DNA of 64,000 nt from Paenibacillus sp. PAMC 26794 (GTDB lineage: Bacteria; Bacillota; Bacilli; Paenibacillales; Paenibacillaceae). Below, one piece after another: positions 42,851 through 50,904 of this stretch. Every line of letters begins with the position of its first letter. The first letter of the stretch is position 1. The stretch is taken from NCBI RefSeq assembly GCF_000316035.1, contig NZ_ANHX01000092.1:1-64000 (forward strand), read 5' to 3'. The notes beneath the pieces are model-generated. The model was not told where the DNA came from and did not search any database. It saw only the letters and a list, made by a program, of their open reading frames with translations. A program made the translations under genes and the position numbers.

Positions 42851-44245
42851 ATGAAAAAATGGTTAAGTCATACCAACAGTACCGTGCTGTCCGTAGCGGT
42901 GATTGGCATCTTTATTTTGCTAACACTGTTCCTGAATTCACTTGGCGGCTTCCAGCTGGATCTGACCTCGAACAAACAATACACGTTATCTGACCAGTCC
43001 CTTACTGCGATCAAAAATGTGAAGGATGACGTCAACATTCTGGTGTTAACGGTCGAAAATGCCAACAACACCGTTCTGAACCGTGAGGTCACGGATATGG
43101 TCGAGGAATACACGAAACGTAACAGCAAGTTGAAAATAAAACAGTATAATCTGACGCAGGAACCTGCGCTTGCATCCAAATACGGCATAACAGGCAGCTC
43201 CATTGTGCTGGAGCAGGGAGATCAACACAAAGTGATTGATATCGCCAGTCTGTTCACCGCGACAGGGGACGGAAGTGACGGATCATACCAGTTCACAGGT
43301 GAGGAAAAACTTACGCAGGCGCTCATGAATATGTCATCCACGGAGATGCGCAAAATGATGTTTTTGACTGGGCATGAAGAGCTGAGTCTCGCTCAGATGA
43401 CTACGCTGCAATCCTCCTTGGAACAAAATAATGTGCAGACGGAAGAGTTACAGCTGAATCAAGCAGGGAAGGTTCCCGAAGATGCAGATGTGCTGGCGAT
43501 TATTGGTCCACAACGTGATCTCAGTGATACGGAAATGAAAGCCATTCGCACATATCTGAGTAATGGAGGCAAGTTGTTATTATCCCTCGGATTTGTAGAA
43601 GATATGAAATCCAGTTGGAAAAACATCGATGCTCTGATGGCTGATTATGGCGTCGTTGATGAGCATGCGGTCATGGTGGATAATCAGCAAGCCAGTACAA
43701 TGGGGCCACTCTGGGTGGTGCCGGAGTATGGTACACATGCAATTACGGACAAACTTGCTGCAAGCCAATTGTATCCGATGTTGTCGTTGTCGATTGCGCT
43801 GACCAGCAAAGAACAGGATAAATATACCCTTTCACCGTTAATTCATTCTTCGAATGACAGTTATGGGGAGACGAATATCGGCGGTTTATTGCAGAATGAA
43901 ACAACCAATGATGCCGAAGAGGACATTCAAGGACCAGTTGAATTAGGGTATGCAGCCGATACGACGGATGGCAAACCGAAGGCGGTTATTCTGGGCTCGT
44001 CCATTTTCATGCAGGATTCGGAAATTGCGAATGGCGGCAATCGGGACTTTATTTTGAATACGGTAAACTATTTGAGTGAGAAAGAAAATGGATTGACGAT
44101 TCGCCCAAGGGTACAAGCCGGCTATGAGACGGCATACCTGAATGACGAGCAAGCCAGAACGATTTTCTTCGTGGCTATTGTAGCGTTCCCACTCCTCTTT
44201 GTTATCATCGGTGTACTCTTATGGTGGAGGCGTAGACGGGTATGA
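42851..44245 (+). CDS. GldG-like extracytoplasmic ABC-system protein
   Basis: A 464-residue protein. It has an N-terminal membrane anchor (VAVIGIFILLTLFLNSLGG), then a large extracytoplasmic GldG/ABC_transp_aux domain (NKQYTLSDQSLTAIKNVKDDVNI pattern, LTGHEELSLAQM, IIGPQRDLSDTEMKAIRTYL), and a second membrane span at the C-terminus followed by RRRRV. ATG 42851 follows GGAGGTGAGAAG. It overlaps the next gene by four bases. In related systems GldG couples to the ABC permease, but its role outside gliding bacteria is not settled. Confidence 0.85.
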   Translation: MKKWLSHTNSTVLSVAVIGIFILLTLFLNSLGGFQLDLTSNKQYTLSDQSLTAIKNVKDDVNILVLTVENANNTVLNREVTDMVEEYTKRNSKLKIKQYNLTQEPALASKYGITGSSIVLEQGDQHKVIDIASLFTATGDGSDGSYQFTGEEKLTQALMNMSSTEMRKMMFLTGHEELSLAQMTTLQSSLEQNNVQTEELQLNQAGKVPEDADVLAIIGPQRDLSDTEMKAIRTYLSNGGKLLLSLGFVEDMKSSWKNIDALMADYGVVDEHAVMVDNQQASTMGPLWVVPEYGTHAITDKLAASQLYPMLSLSIALTSKEQDKYTLSPLIHSSNDSYGETNIGGLLQNETTNDAEEDIQGPVELGYAADTTDGKPKAVILGSSIFMQDSEIANGGNRDFILNTVNYLSEKENGLTIRPRVQAGYETAYLNDEQARTIFFVAIVAFPLLFVIIGVLLWWRRRRV

Positions 44246-45258
44246 GAAAATGGGTCCCAACAATTCTGGTGGTCATTGTACTAATTGTGGGCTGGGTGTA
44301 CGCGGACAGTCAAAATTATTTTCGGGAAGAAGAAGCGGTGCAAGCCAAGTTGCTCGGTATTCAATCCGGGGATATCCAATCCATTACAATACATGACACA
44401 ACGGAGGAGACATCCGGTGCAGCAGCATCTTCGACCCTGACGCTTGAAAATGGCGTATGGCAGATGGTGGAACCGAAAGCCTATCCTCTGAACGGTTACA
44501 GTGTAAGTAGCTGGCTGGATGCTCTGAGTGGTGCAAATCAGGAACTGGTGGTGGAAGAAGCGCCGACGGATCTGGATAAGTACGGATTAGGAACAGATGC
44601 TACACGTATGGATATCAAACTCAAAGATAATCGGGAGATCAAACTGGCTATTGGTGGCCAGCTTCCAGCAGATGATGCACGTTATGTACGTGTTGATTCG
44701 GGCCCTGTGGTTGCCGTGCAGACAGAGGCGATAACAAGCATAGCTTTGTCTCGTCGTGATTTGTTGGACACTACACCTTTTAACATGGATGAGACAAATG
44801 TTGGGTCTCTGGAGTGGGAGGGTGAAGCAGCTACCTGGATATTAAAAACGACATCGGAGAACGATGCAGCAGAGCAGACTTGGACACTGAATGGAAAAAC
44901 GATTGAAGCCACAGATGCCGTATCTCTTATCGGCAAAATCAAAAACTTGTCGACAGCAGATGATGTGCGTAAAGCATCCGAGTTGAAAAATTCGGTTCCA
45001 CGATTCACCCTGTCTGTTGAACAGATGGTCAATGGGCAACAAGTTCGAGATGTGTATCGGGGACTTACGGTGCCGTCCGAATCGGATCAGATCTGGGTCA
45101 TTACGCCGGATGGTCAATGGGCATATGGCATGGATGCAACCAGTTTAACGGAAGCCGAGAAATTCCCGGATACAATTAAAGCATCAACAACTTCTTCGGA
45201 AGAGACACCGAGTTCTGTAAATGACGCAACGACATCCTCTTCAACAGACGGGAAATGA
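44242..45258 (+). CDS. DUF4340-domain membrane-anchored protein
   Basis: A 338-residue protein. One N-terminal span (ILVVIVLIVGWVYAD) precedes a large beta-rich extracytoplasmic domain. DUF4340 features are the repeated short blocks with ENGVWQMVEPKAYPLNGYSV, KYGLGTDATRMDIKLKD, and DDARYVRVDSGPVVAV. The C-terminus is a Ser/Thr-rich low-complexity tail. It is the last gene of the GldA-F-G-DUF4340 operon, overlaps gldG-like by four bases, and is followed by a strong terminator. It probably binds the GldG partner outside the membrane. Confidence 0.85.
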   Translation: MRKWVPTILVVIVLIVGWVYADSQNYFREEEAVQAKLLGIQSGDIQSITIHDTTEETSGAAASSTLTLENGVWQMVEPKAYPLNGYSVSSWLDALSGANQELVVEEAPTDLDKYGLGTDATRMDIKLKDNREIKLAIGGQLPADDARYVRVDSGPVVAVQTEAITSIALSRRDLLDTTPFNMDETNVGSLEWEGEAATWILKTTSENDAAEQTWTLNGKTIEATDAVSLIGKIKNLSTADDVRKASELKNSVPRFTLSVEQMVNGQQVRDVYRGLTVPSESDQIWVITPDGQWAYGMDATSLTEAEKFPDTIKASTTSSEETPSSVNDATTSSSTDGK

Positions 45259-45308
45259 GCCGGGCGGAAGATAAGTGATATTAATTGAGATGTAATATTA
45301 TTTTGAGG

Positions 45309-45340
45309 CAGTGCTGCGAACAAAGCAGCACTGTTTTTTT
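45309..45340 (+). terminator. Intrinsic terminator of the Gld-like operon
   Basis: CAGTGCTGC (45309-45317) pairs perfectly with GCAGCACTG (45325-45333) and seven T residues follow. Confidence 0.88.
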
Positions 45341-45510
45341 GTTTAAAGGCAAAGAATCTCACTGCCCACGGATCAAAATCCATGATCAAAGAACATGCCA
45401 TTTGACCAAAAATTACAGGGTAAGGTACCATATCCTTTCAGCATATCGGTACGGTCAGAAGCGCATCCTATCTTTGTGACCAAAACCAACATACATTGGA
45501 GGATGAGTAC

Positions 45511-46500
45511 ATGCCAGCAGTCAAAAAGGCAACAGCTATTACGTTATCATTATCTACTGCAATCTTTGTAATGGCCGGTTTGACAGGTTGTGGCACGAAT
45601 CGGGATACCAACAATATGCACACGCAAAGTGTTCGTCAACAAGCGAACGGAATTAACCGTTATGGCGTGGAGTCCAATGGAATGGACGGTATTCGTGCGA
45701 AAAGTTATCGCATGCATAATGTCAATGACCTGAAATCCAGTGAAGAGCTGGCAAAACGCATCACGGAGATGAAAGAAGTTAAATCCGCCCGTGTCATGTT
45801 AACGGATCGTAATGCTTATGTCGCGGTTCGTTTGGCAGATGGTCATGCAGGCAAGTTGGAAAGCAAGTCCAATGGTCGTACGAGCATGCTGAATGGAACG
45901 ATGCGTAACCATGCCAGTGATACCATGCGTGGGGGCAACATGAATCATGATATGGGTGGTATGCGTGTGAATGGTGGTACGGGCACAATGTCTCCGTACA
46001 GCACTAGCGGAATTGCTCCAGGATTGAACACGAATTCAGCAACGGATCGCAGCCATATGGGCAATGATCGTGGCATTTATGGCACGATGGGCACAGGCGC
46101 GGTTGGTATGATGCGTGGTCTGACAAACAGCGGCAAAGCACGTGGGACGGACGATGGGCATTATGGTATGAAAAGTGAAGGACAACGTGTAGATAGCACG
46201 GATGATAACACATCAGCTGAGATTAAGGGTAAGATTTCAGCCAAAATCAAGCAGTTTGCACCGAATATCGAGAATGTATATGTATCAGCCAATCCGGATT
46301 TTGTGAAGCATGTCGAGAACTATGCCACAGATATGCGTAACGGTAAGCCCGTTAGTGGCATGATCGATACGTTCCAATCGATGGTGGAGCGCATCTTCCC
46401 AACGAACGGAACAGGTACGAATCACCGTGATGGCGTCCTTGACGATGGCCTGATGAACCGTAATCACAACGGTGGTGTCATGAATCGAATGAATCGGTAG
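45511..46500 (+). CDS. YhcN/YlaJ-type sporulation lipoprotein
   Basis: A 329-residue protein. GGAGGATG lies six bases before ATG 45511. The signal peptide ends in the lipobox AGLTGCG. The YhcN/YlaJ core is split: the first half includes AKRITEMKEVKSARVMLTDRNAYVAVRL and the second KISAKIKQFAPNIENVYVSANPDFVKHVENYA. Between them lies a low-complexity insert of about 120 residues rich in Gly, Met, Asn and Thr (GTMGTGAVGMMRGLT). Family members are spore-associated lipoproteins of the forespore or cortex region. The insert is much longer than in typical members. Confidence 0.83.
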   Translation: MPAVKKATAITLSLSTAIFVMAGLTGCGTNRDTNNMHTQSVRQQANGINRYGVESNGMDGIRAKSYRMHNVNDLKSSEELAKRITEMKEVKSARVMLTDRNAYVAVRLADGHAGKLESKSNGRTSMLNGTMRNHASDTMRGGNMNHDMGGMRVNGGTGTMSPYSTSGIAPGLNTNSATDRSHMGNDRGIYGTMGTGAVGMMRGLTNSGKARGTDDGHYGMKSEGQRVDSTDDNTSAEIKGKISAKIKQFAPNIENVYVSANPDFVKHVENYATDMRNGKPVSGMIDTFQSMVERIFPTNGTGTNHRDGVLDDGLMNRNHNGGVMNRMNR

Positions 46501-46746
46501 TTCATAAGACAGATGAACAAGTGTGCCTTTGCGCAGATGGTAACATCCGCTGCAGAGGCATGTTTGTTTTAAATGATCTTTAATACATAGACAACTGCTC
46601 ACGTTCTCTTTGGACAATGAATCACATGTTTACTGCCCATTTTTCTTATAAAACTGAACCAACGCCCTTGACCTGACATAAGATGAGTTGACTGTATCCC
46701 CTTAACCTTGTTACACCAACACAACCCGAGCAAGGAGGGGTGAACA

Positions 46747-46971
46747 TTGAAGGGTATCGATCATAAAAGCAAATTTTTGTTGACCCACCGTGAACGCGAA
46801 GTATTCGAATTACTGGTTCAAGACAAAACAACGCGTGACATCGCAGGGCAGTTATTCATCAGCGAGAAAACGGTGCGTAACCATATTTCGAATGTGATGC
46901 AGAAACTCAATGTTAAGGGTCGTTCGCAGGCAGTTGTCGAGCTGATTAAGCTTGGAGAACTGAAGATTTAG
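46747..46971 (+). CDS. gerE: Sporulation regulator GerE
   Basis: A 74-residue LuxR/FixJ-type DNA-binding protein, the same size as B. subtilis GerE. The motifs THREREVFELLVQDKTT, LFISEKTVRNHISNVMQKL and VKGRSQAVVELIKLGEL match that protein closely. It starts at TTG 46747 with AAGGAGGGG upstream. GerE is the last regulator of the mother cell in sporulation, acting with SigK on coat and crust genes, including the cgeAB operon in B. subtilis. A CATAAGATG box near 46677 could be a SigK -10 element. The glycan genes upstream are candidate targets. Confidence 0.93.
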   Translation: MKGIDHKSKFLLTHREREVFELLVQDKTTRDIAGQLFISEKTVRNHISNVMQKLNVKGRSQAVVELIKLGELKI

Positions 46972-47004
46972 TTGCGAATTACAGTTAGGATTAAGTAGCA
47001 GCAT

Positions 47005-47053
47005 GAAAGCCTTTCTCTATTCTTTGTCAAGAAGAATGGGGCAAGGCTTTTTT
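47005..47053 (+). terminator. Terminator after gerE
   Basis: AAAGCCTT with an inner CTATTCTT pairs with AAGAATGG and AAGGCTTT, followed by further T residues. About 120 bases to the next gene show no other feature. Confidence 0.7.
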
Positions 47054-47172
47054 GCTGCTGATTTATAGTTTATTACATCAGATGATCCGCTGTTCAGGGA
47101 TTAAGTCACCCATCCATGGTGTATAAAAATAAGCCACGCAACGCAACCATCCAAAGGTTATCATTACATGGC

Positions 47173-47562
47173 TTATGTTGAAAATTGAACATCCATTAAT
47201 TCAAAGTCGACTTTGCATGAGGCTCTCATCATAAAATCAATGCCAATGATTCCGTCAAAACCATAAGGTTCTTGAATTGAACCAAGTTGAATTGGAAAAT
47301 CAGTCAAAGCAATATGCTCAATATGAAGATTGGGAATGTGCTGTTCATAGCAGATTTCGCTCGTTCCACCTACCCCATACATTCGCTTAGCTCGTCCATT
47401 AATAAAATCAATCTGTATACCTACTGCAGCTAATGCATCGGTATCAAACACAGTTGCTGCACAGCCTGTATCAAATAAAATATTATGCAAAATGATAGTT
47501 TGTTCATTATGGCTTATGGTCAAGGATACGATAGGTAAGCCTTGCTGTAGTTGTAGTTTCAT
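47173..47562 (-). CDS. Retropepsin-like aspartyl protease family protein
   Basis: A 129-residue protein. The single retropepsin motif FDTGCAATVFDTD holds the catalytic Asp, and a second hallmark GIIGIDFM is near the C-terminus. With one DTG per chain it would need to form a dimer, as retroviral proteases do. It overlaps the upstream gene on the same strand by four bases (ATGA). No signal peptide is seen, so it is cytoplasmic. The substrate is unknown. The coupled 86-residue partner suggests the pair act together. Confidence 0.78.
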   Translation of the reverse strand: MKLQLQQGLPIVSLTISHNEQTIILHNILFDTGCAATVFDTDALAAVGIQIDFINGRAKRMYGVGGTSEICYEQHIPNLHIEHIALTDFPIQLGSIQEPYGFDGIIGIDFMMRASCKVDFELMDVQFST

Positions 47563-47819
47563 GTTCGTTGCCGCACTCCTGAAAAAAATTCTTCTACAAC
47601 CTCAACATCGCTTCTGCTCGTATGAAAGACATATAACTCGCGTGTCGGATGGAGCTTGTGCAGTTCTTTGTAACCGCTCCAGGCTTCTTGAGGATTATCA
47701 TAGTTTTGAATAACAGCTATATCCTCTAGTTGACGGACACGGTTGCTGGAGCTTGCCTTGATTGCTTCCACAAGCACAAAACGATCTGGGTGTAATTCAA
47801 TAATCTCTCCCCATTTCAT
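47559..47819 (-). CDS. Small protein coupled to the retropepsin-like gene
   Basis: An 86-residue protein, not assigned to a family. ATG 47819 follows GTGAGGTG; a GTG at 47828 is too near the site. It starts MKWGEIIELHPDRFVLVEAI and contains LYVFHTSRSDVEVVEEFF. The stop overlaps the retropepsin start. Pairs of this kind, a short DUF protein followed by a retropepsin-like protein, are typical small operons in Firmicutes, but their role is unknown to me. No membrane span or metal motif is visible. Confidence 0.65.
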   Translation of the reverse strand: MKWGEIIELHPDRFVLVEAIKASSSNRVRQLEDIAVIQNYDNPQEAWSGYKELHKLHPTRELYVFHTSRSDVEVVEEFFSGVRQRT

Positions 47820-48044
47820 CGGTGTCACCTCACTTGGTTAGTCGTATTTTTATTATAGCATAGTCGTTTAAGGGTGTAGGAAGTAAGCATGTTAATTGCG
47901 ATTATGTGGTACCTTGTAGTTATCGAGAGACCTACATAGCAACAGGGCGGGGATATGAATATCTCGTTAACCGTTTCGGCCCGAATCAATGGTTGAAAAG
48001 ACATTTGAATCTTAAACTGCATTGAAAATGAAAGGATGAGCTGT

Positions 48045-48584
48045 GTGGACCACTTTTTAAGTGAATTTGAAAATCAATTTCGAGCGGGGTTTCTTCCTGA
48101 TCTGGAACAAACGCTGGCTAAGGTAGAGCACGAGAAAGTATATGCTTGTGCCTTTGGAACAGACAGTGATTGGGTAACGCTGTTCATGGCGGTAAATACA
48201 GAGGAATCCCTGGCTAGGCATATTGTGAGTATGAAAGAGCAAGGGCTATGTGATAGTGAGGAGGACGAGATCTATTACAGATGGGGCTGCTCCGAATATC
48301 AATATGGCGAGGATACGCACTTTAACCACATCAGTCGATTGTTGTATGCAACAGAAGATGTCCAGAAGTATAAGGATGAGATCATTCGAATCATCGCCAA
48401 AGTTGTGAATGAGACAGCAGATGACGTTTTCGCTCGATATGGACAAACCAAAGCAGACATTACGTTTTTCGTTTCTCTCACAGATGATGATCTGGCGGAG
48501 GAAATTGAAAATCAATCGGTCCATCAAATGACTGTACCCGGCTTAGCCAGCAAATTCTTAAAACGATATGATGACATGAATTAG
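48045..48584 (+). CDS. DUF4303-domain protein
   Basis: A 179-residue protein resembling DUF4303 members. AAAGG nine bases upstream favours GTG 48045; ATG 48036 abuts the site. It has KVYACAFGTDSDWVTLFMAVNTEE, WGCSEYQYGED and FVSLTDDDLAEEIENQSV. DUF4303 proteins often occur as immunity partners of polymorphic toxins, but no toxin gene is seen here. It lies alone, flanked by opposite-strand genes. Function is unknown. Confidence 0.72.
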   Translation: MDHFLSEFENQFRAGFLPDLEQTLAKVEHEKVYACAFGTDSDWVTLFMAVNTEESLARHIVSMKEQGLCDSEEDEIYYRWGCSEYQYGEDTHFNHISRLLYATEDVQKYKDEIIRIIAKVVNETADDVFARYGQTKADITFFVSLTDDDLAEEIENQSVHQMTVPGLASKFLKRYDDMN

Positions 48585-48664
48585 ACCGAGTTAACTTGAG
48601 TTGAGCGTTTAGTTGAATGGAAATTGCATTAAAACGATTTGAATCTTAGTACCGCGAAAGTCTT

Positions 48665-48706
48665 TCCTATTCTTTAACTAAACTAAAGAAGGAAGAGGCT
48701 TTTTTG
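48665..48706 (+). terminator. Terminator after the DUF4303 gene
   Basis: AGTCTTTCCTATTCTTTA can pair with TAAAGAAGGAAGAGGCT, with one bulge, followed by T residues. The convergent gene begins its stop at 48745. Confidence 0.7.
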
Positions 48707-48744
48707 TTTTAGCGTGAAAAAATGAAACAACCGAATCCATACAC

Positions 48745-49092
48745 TTATTGATTCCTATTCATTTGAAGGAACGTCCTCCATTTTTTCTTCGAAAATGGCT
48801 GATAAAAGAGCTGCTCCAATTCCTCAAATTGTGCTTCGTTCAGATGAAGATGGAGTGCTCTTTTCGCAATTTTTGCGGCAGGCTGGGAAGCGGATTTCCT
48901 TCCTCCGGCTTTTCGTTTGATCGGAATATGAAATTGCAGCAGATCTTCAAGGTGATTCCATCCTTCCCAACTCAACCGACCTCCGCGTTTCCAGTCGATA
49001 GCATAGAGGGCATAATAGGTGTGTCCTTCTGTTTGTTTGGTAGCAATAATCCAGGTGGAAGGACTGAACTTTTTCTGTTGTCTTCGATTCAT
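48745..49092 (-). CDS. Small basic protein of unknown function
   Basis: A 115-residue protein, basic throughout. ATG 49092 is preceded by GAGGGGTG eight bases away; an in-frame ATG at 49134 lacks a site. It has aromatic-rich blocks (GHTYYALYAIDWKRGGRLSWEGW) then a Lys/Arg/Ala-rich stretch (KRKAGGRKSASQPAAKIAKR) and a final helix (LNEAQFEELEQLFYQPFSKK). No family is recognised. The ribosome binding site and protein-like composition are the support for calling it. Confidence 0.6.
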   Translation of the reverse strand: MNRRQQKKFSPSTWIIATKQTEGHTYYALYAIDWKRGGRLSWEGWNHLEDLLQFHIPIKRKAGGRKSASQPAAKIAKRALHLHLNEAQFEELEQLFYQPFSKKKWRTFLQMNRNQ

Positions 49093-49239
49093 TAGAATTG
49101 CACCCCTCTCGATTCTCAATATAAAGGACATCAACTATGCGTATCAAGCAGGTCAGGGTCTATACACGCTCAGCATCATTGCAAAAGTCATGTTAAATTC
49201 CTCTTGATTTGCAGGATCGTCTTGATTAAAATGAAGTTA

Positions 49240-49286
49240 TAAAAATAATTTTCTTAATTTGTTAAAAATAAATAAAAATAATTTTC
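49240..49286. promoter_or_regulatory. Direct repeat before the RpiR-nagB-nagA operon
   Basis: TAAAAATAATTTTC occurs at 49240-49253 and 49273-49286, exactly 33 bases apart (three helical turns). The ATG of the RpiR gene is at 49303. The arrangement fits autoregulation by the RpiR protein. Confidence 0.55.
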
Positions 49287-49302
49287 ATAAAGTGAGGTCC
49301 TC

Positions 49303-50166
49303 ATGGCAGCCATATTACGTGCGTTGCAGCAAGAACTAAATAACCTTCCGTCTCAGGAGCGACGTATCGCCGAAGTCATTATGCAATCTCCATCGGACAT
49401 TCCCGGCTGGACGATTAGTCATCTGGCAGAGCAGAGTGGGACGAGTGCGGCGACGGTAACCCGCTTTTGCAAGTCGTTTCATTTCAAAGGCTTTCCTGAT
49501 TTCAAAATGAAGCTCGCCGCAGAATTGTCCCACGCATCCGATGAAACGGCGTATCAGGATATTGTAGCGGGCAATTCACTATCCAAAATTGTTGAAGCTA
49601 TCGAAGCCAACCACCTCGCGTCTATTGCAGACACCACTCGTTTACTGGACTTGGGCAGATTGGAGCAAGCCGTTCAATTATTGTGCCAGGCTCGCCGCAT
49701 TGATCTGTACGGTGTGGCCACCTCTTCGATTGTTACACAGGATTTCTATCAGAAACTGGTGCGGATTGGCAAAAGCTGTACGGCTTTCTCCGACTCACAC
49801 ATGCAGATTACATCCGCATCTTCGCTCGCCGAGGGAGATGTGGCGATGGCCGTATCCTATTCAGGCGAAACACCAGAGACCATCGATGCCCTGCATTGTG
49901 CCAAACAAGCTGGAGCTTCTACGATTTCACTGACTTCCTATGGAAGTAACACACTCGCAACGGTATCGGACATTCCACTGTTCACTTCTTCTTTGGAAGA
50001 GGGCATGAGGCGTGGAGATATGGCTTCCCGTATTGCACTGCTGCATGTGGTCGATATTTTGTTCACAGGCATGGTAAGTGCCGACTTCGACCGTTTTATC
50101 CCCAGACTGGAACAATCCTATCACAATGTGCAATCTTATCGAGTCCAACACAACGGAGGTGCCTGA
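49303..50166 (+). CDS. RpiR/MurR-family regulator of amino-sugar genes
   Basis: A 287-residue regulator. Residues 1-75 form a helix-turn-helix (ISHLAEQSGTSAATVTRFCKSFHFKGFPDFK), and residues 110-260 form a SIS domain that binds phosphosugars (LYGVATSSIVTQDF, AVSYSGETPETIDAL, ITLTSYGS-type sequence). It starts at ATG 49303 behind GAGGT. Three bases separate it from nagB, whose ribosome binding site lies inside its end. It likely senses a phosphorylated amino sugar such as GlcNAc-6-phosphate and controls the operon, including itself. Confidence 0.88.
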   Translation: MAAILRALQQELNNLPSQERRIAEVIMQSPSDIPGWTISHLAEQSGTSAATVTRFCKSFHFKGFPDFKMKLAAELSHASDETAYQDIVAGNSLSKIVEAIEANHLASIADTTRLLDLGRLEQAVQLLCQARRIDLYGVATSSIVTQDFYQKLVRIGKSCTAFSDSHMQITSASSLAEGDVAMAVSYSGETPETIDALHCAKQAGASTISLTSYGSNTLATVSDIPLFTSSLEEGMRRGDMASRIALLHVVDILFTGMVSADFDRFIPRLEQSYHNVQSYRVQHNGGA

Positions 50167-50169
50167 CAG

Positions 50170-50904
50170 ATGAAGATGAATATACGAATTTTTGAAAATG
50201 AAGAAGATTTGAACGCCACGGGTGCTGGCCTCATTGCCAGCTTGTTGCAGACCAAACCACGGGCTGTATTGGGGCTTGCGACAGGAAGTTCTCCTGTGGG
50301 CATATATAAACAGCTTATCACGTTGTACCAGAAGGGGCTGGTTAGCTTCTCACAGGCTTCTTCTTTTAATCTCGATGAGTATGTCGGACTTCCAACAGAA
50401 CATCGTGAAAGTTACCGCAGTTTCATGAACGAACAATTATTCCATCATATTGATATGGATCTTGCCAGAACGCATGTGCCTGATGGTCAGGCTGCCGATC
50501 TGGAACAGGAATGTAATTCCTATGAACAACGGCTGGACGATCGTGGACCGGTAGACCTTCAACTGCTGGGCATCGGACATAATGGTCATATTGGCTTCAA
50601 TGAACCAGGAACTGAACTTACAGGACGAACACATGTCGTGGATCTGAAAGACGAGACGCGAAAGGCAAACGCACGTTTCTTTGACAGCATCGATGAGGTT
50701 CCGGCTCAGGCGATTACGATGGGTGTCGGTACCATTTTGAAAGCCAAACAGATTCTGCTCATTGCCCGTGGCGAGGAAAAAGCCGAGATTATCCGCGAAG
50801 CCTTTATGGGCCCAATCACAACGGCCTGTCCTGCATCGCTTTTGCAATGTCATCCAAATGTGGTGGTACTGCTGGACCGTGCAGCAGGGAGGCTGGTGAG
50901 ATGA
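50170..50904 (+). CDS. nagB: Glucosamine-6-phosphate deaminase
   Basis: A 244-residue enzyme that converts glucosamine-6-phosphate to fructose-6-phosphate and ammonia in the cytoplasm. Signatures are LGLATGSSPVGIYKQL (phosphate loop), FNLDEYVG (with the catalytic Asp), and LLGIGHNGHIGFNEPGT with its active-site His. GGAGGTG lies before ATG 50170 inside the end of the regulator gene. The stop overlaps nagA by four bases. The length equals that of Bacillus NagB. Together with NagA it completes GlcNAc-6-phosphate breakdown. Confidence 0.95.
   Translation: MKMNIRIFENEEDLNATGAGLIASLLQTKPRAVLGLATGSSPVGIYKQLITLYQKGLVSFSQASSFNLDEYVGLPTEHRESYRSFMNEQLFHHIDMDLARTHVPDGQAADLEQECNSYEQRLDDRGPVDLQLLGIGHNGHIGFNEPGTELTGRTHVVDLKDETRKANARFFDSIDEVPAQAITMGVGTILKAKQILLIARGEEKAEIIREAFMGPITTACPASLLQCHPNVVVLLDRAAGRLVR

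Noticed and set aside
48045..48584. DUF4303 protein as toxin immunity protein
   Set aside because: No polymorphic toxin or second immunity gene is adjacent, so the label is not supported here.
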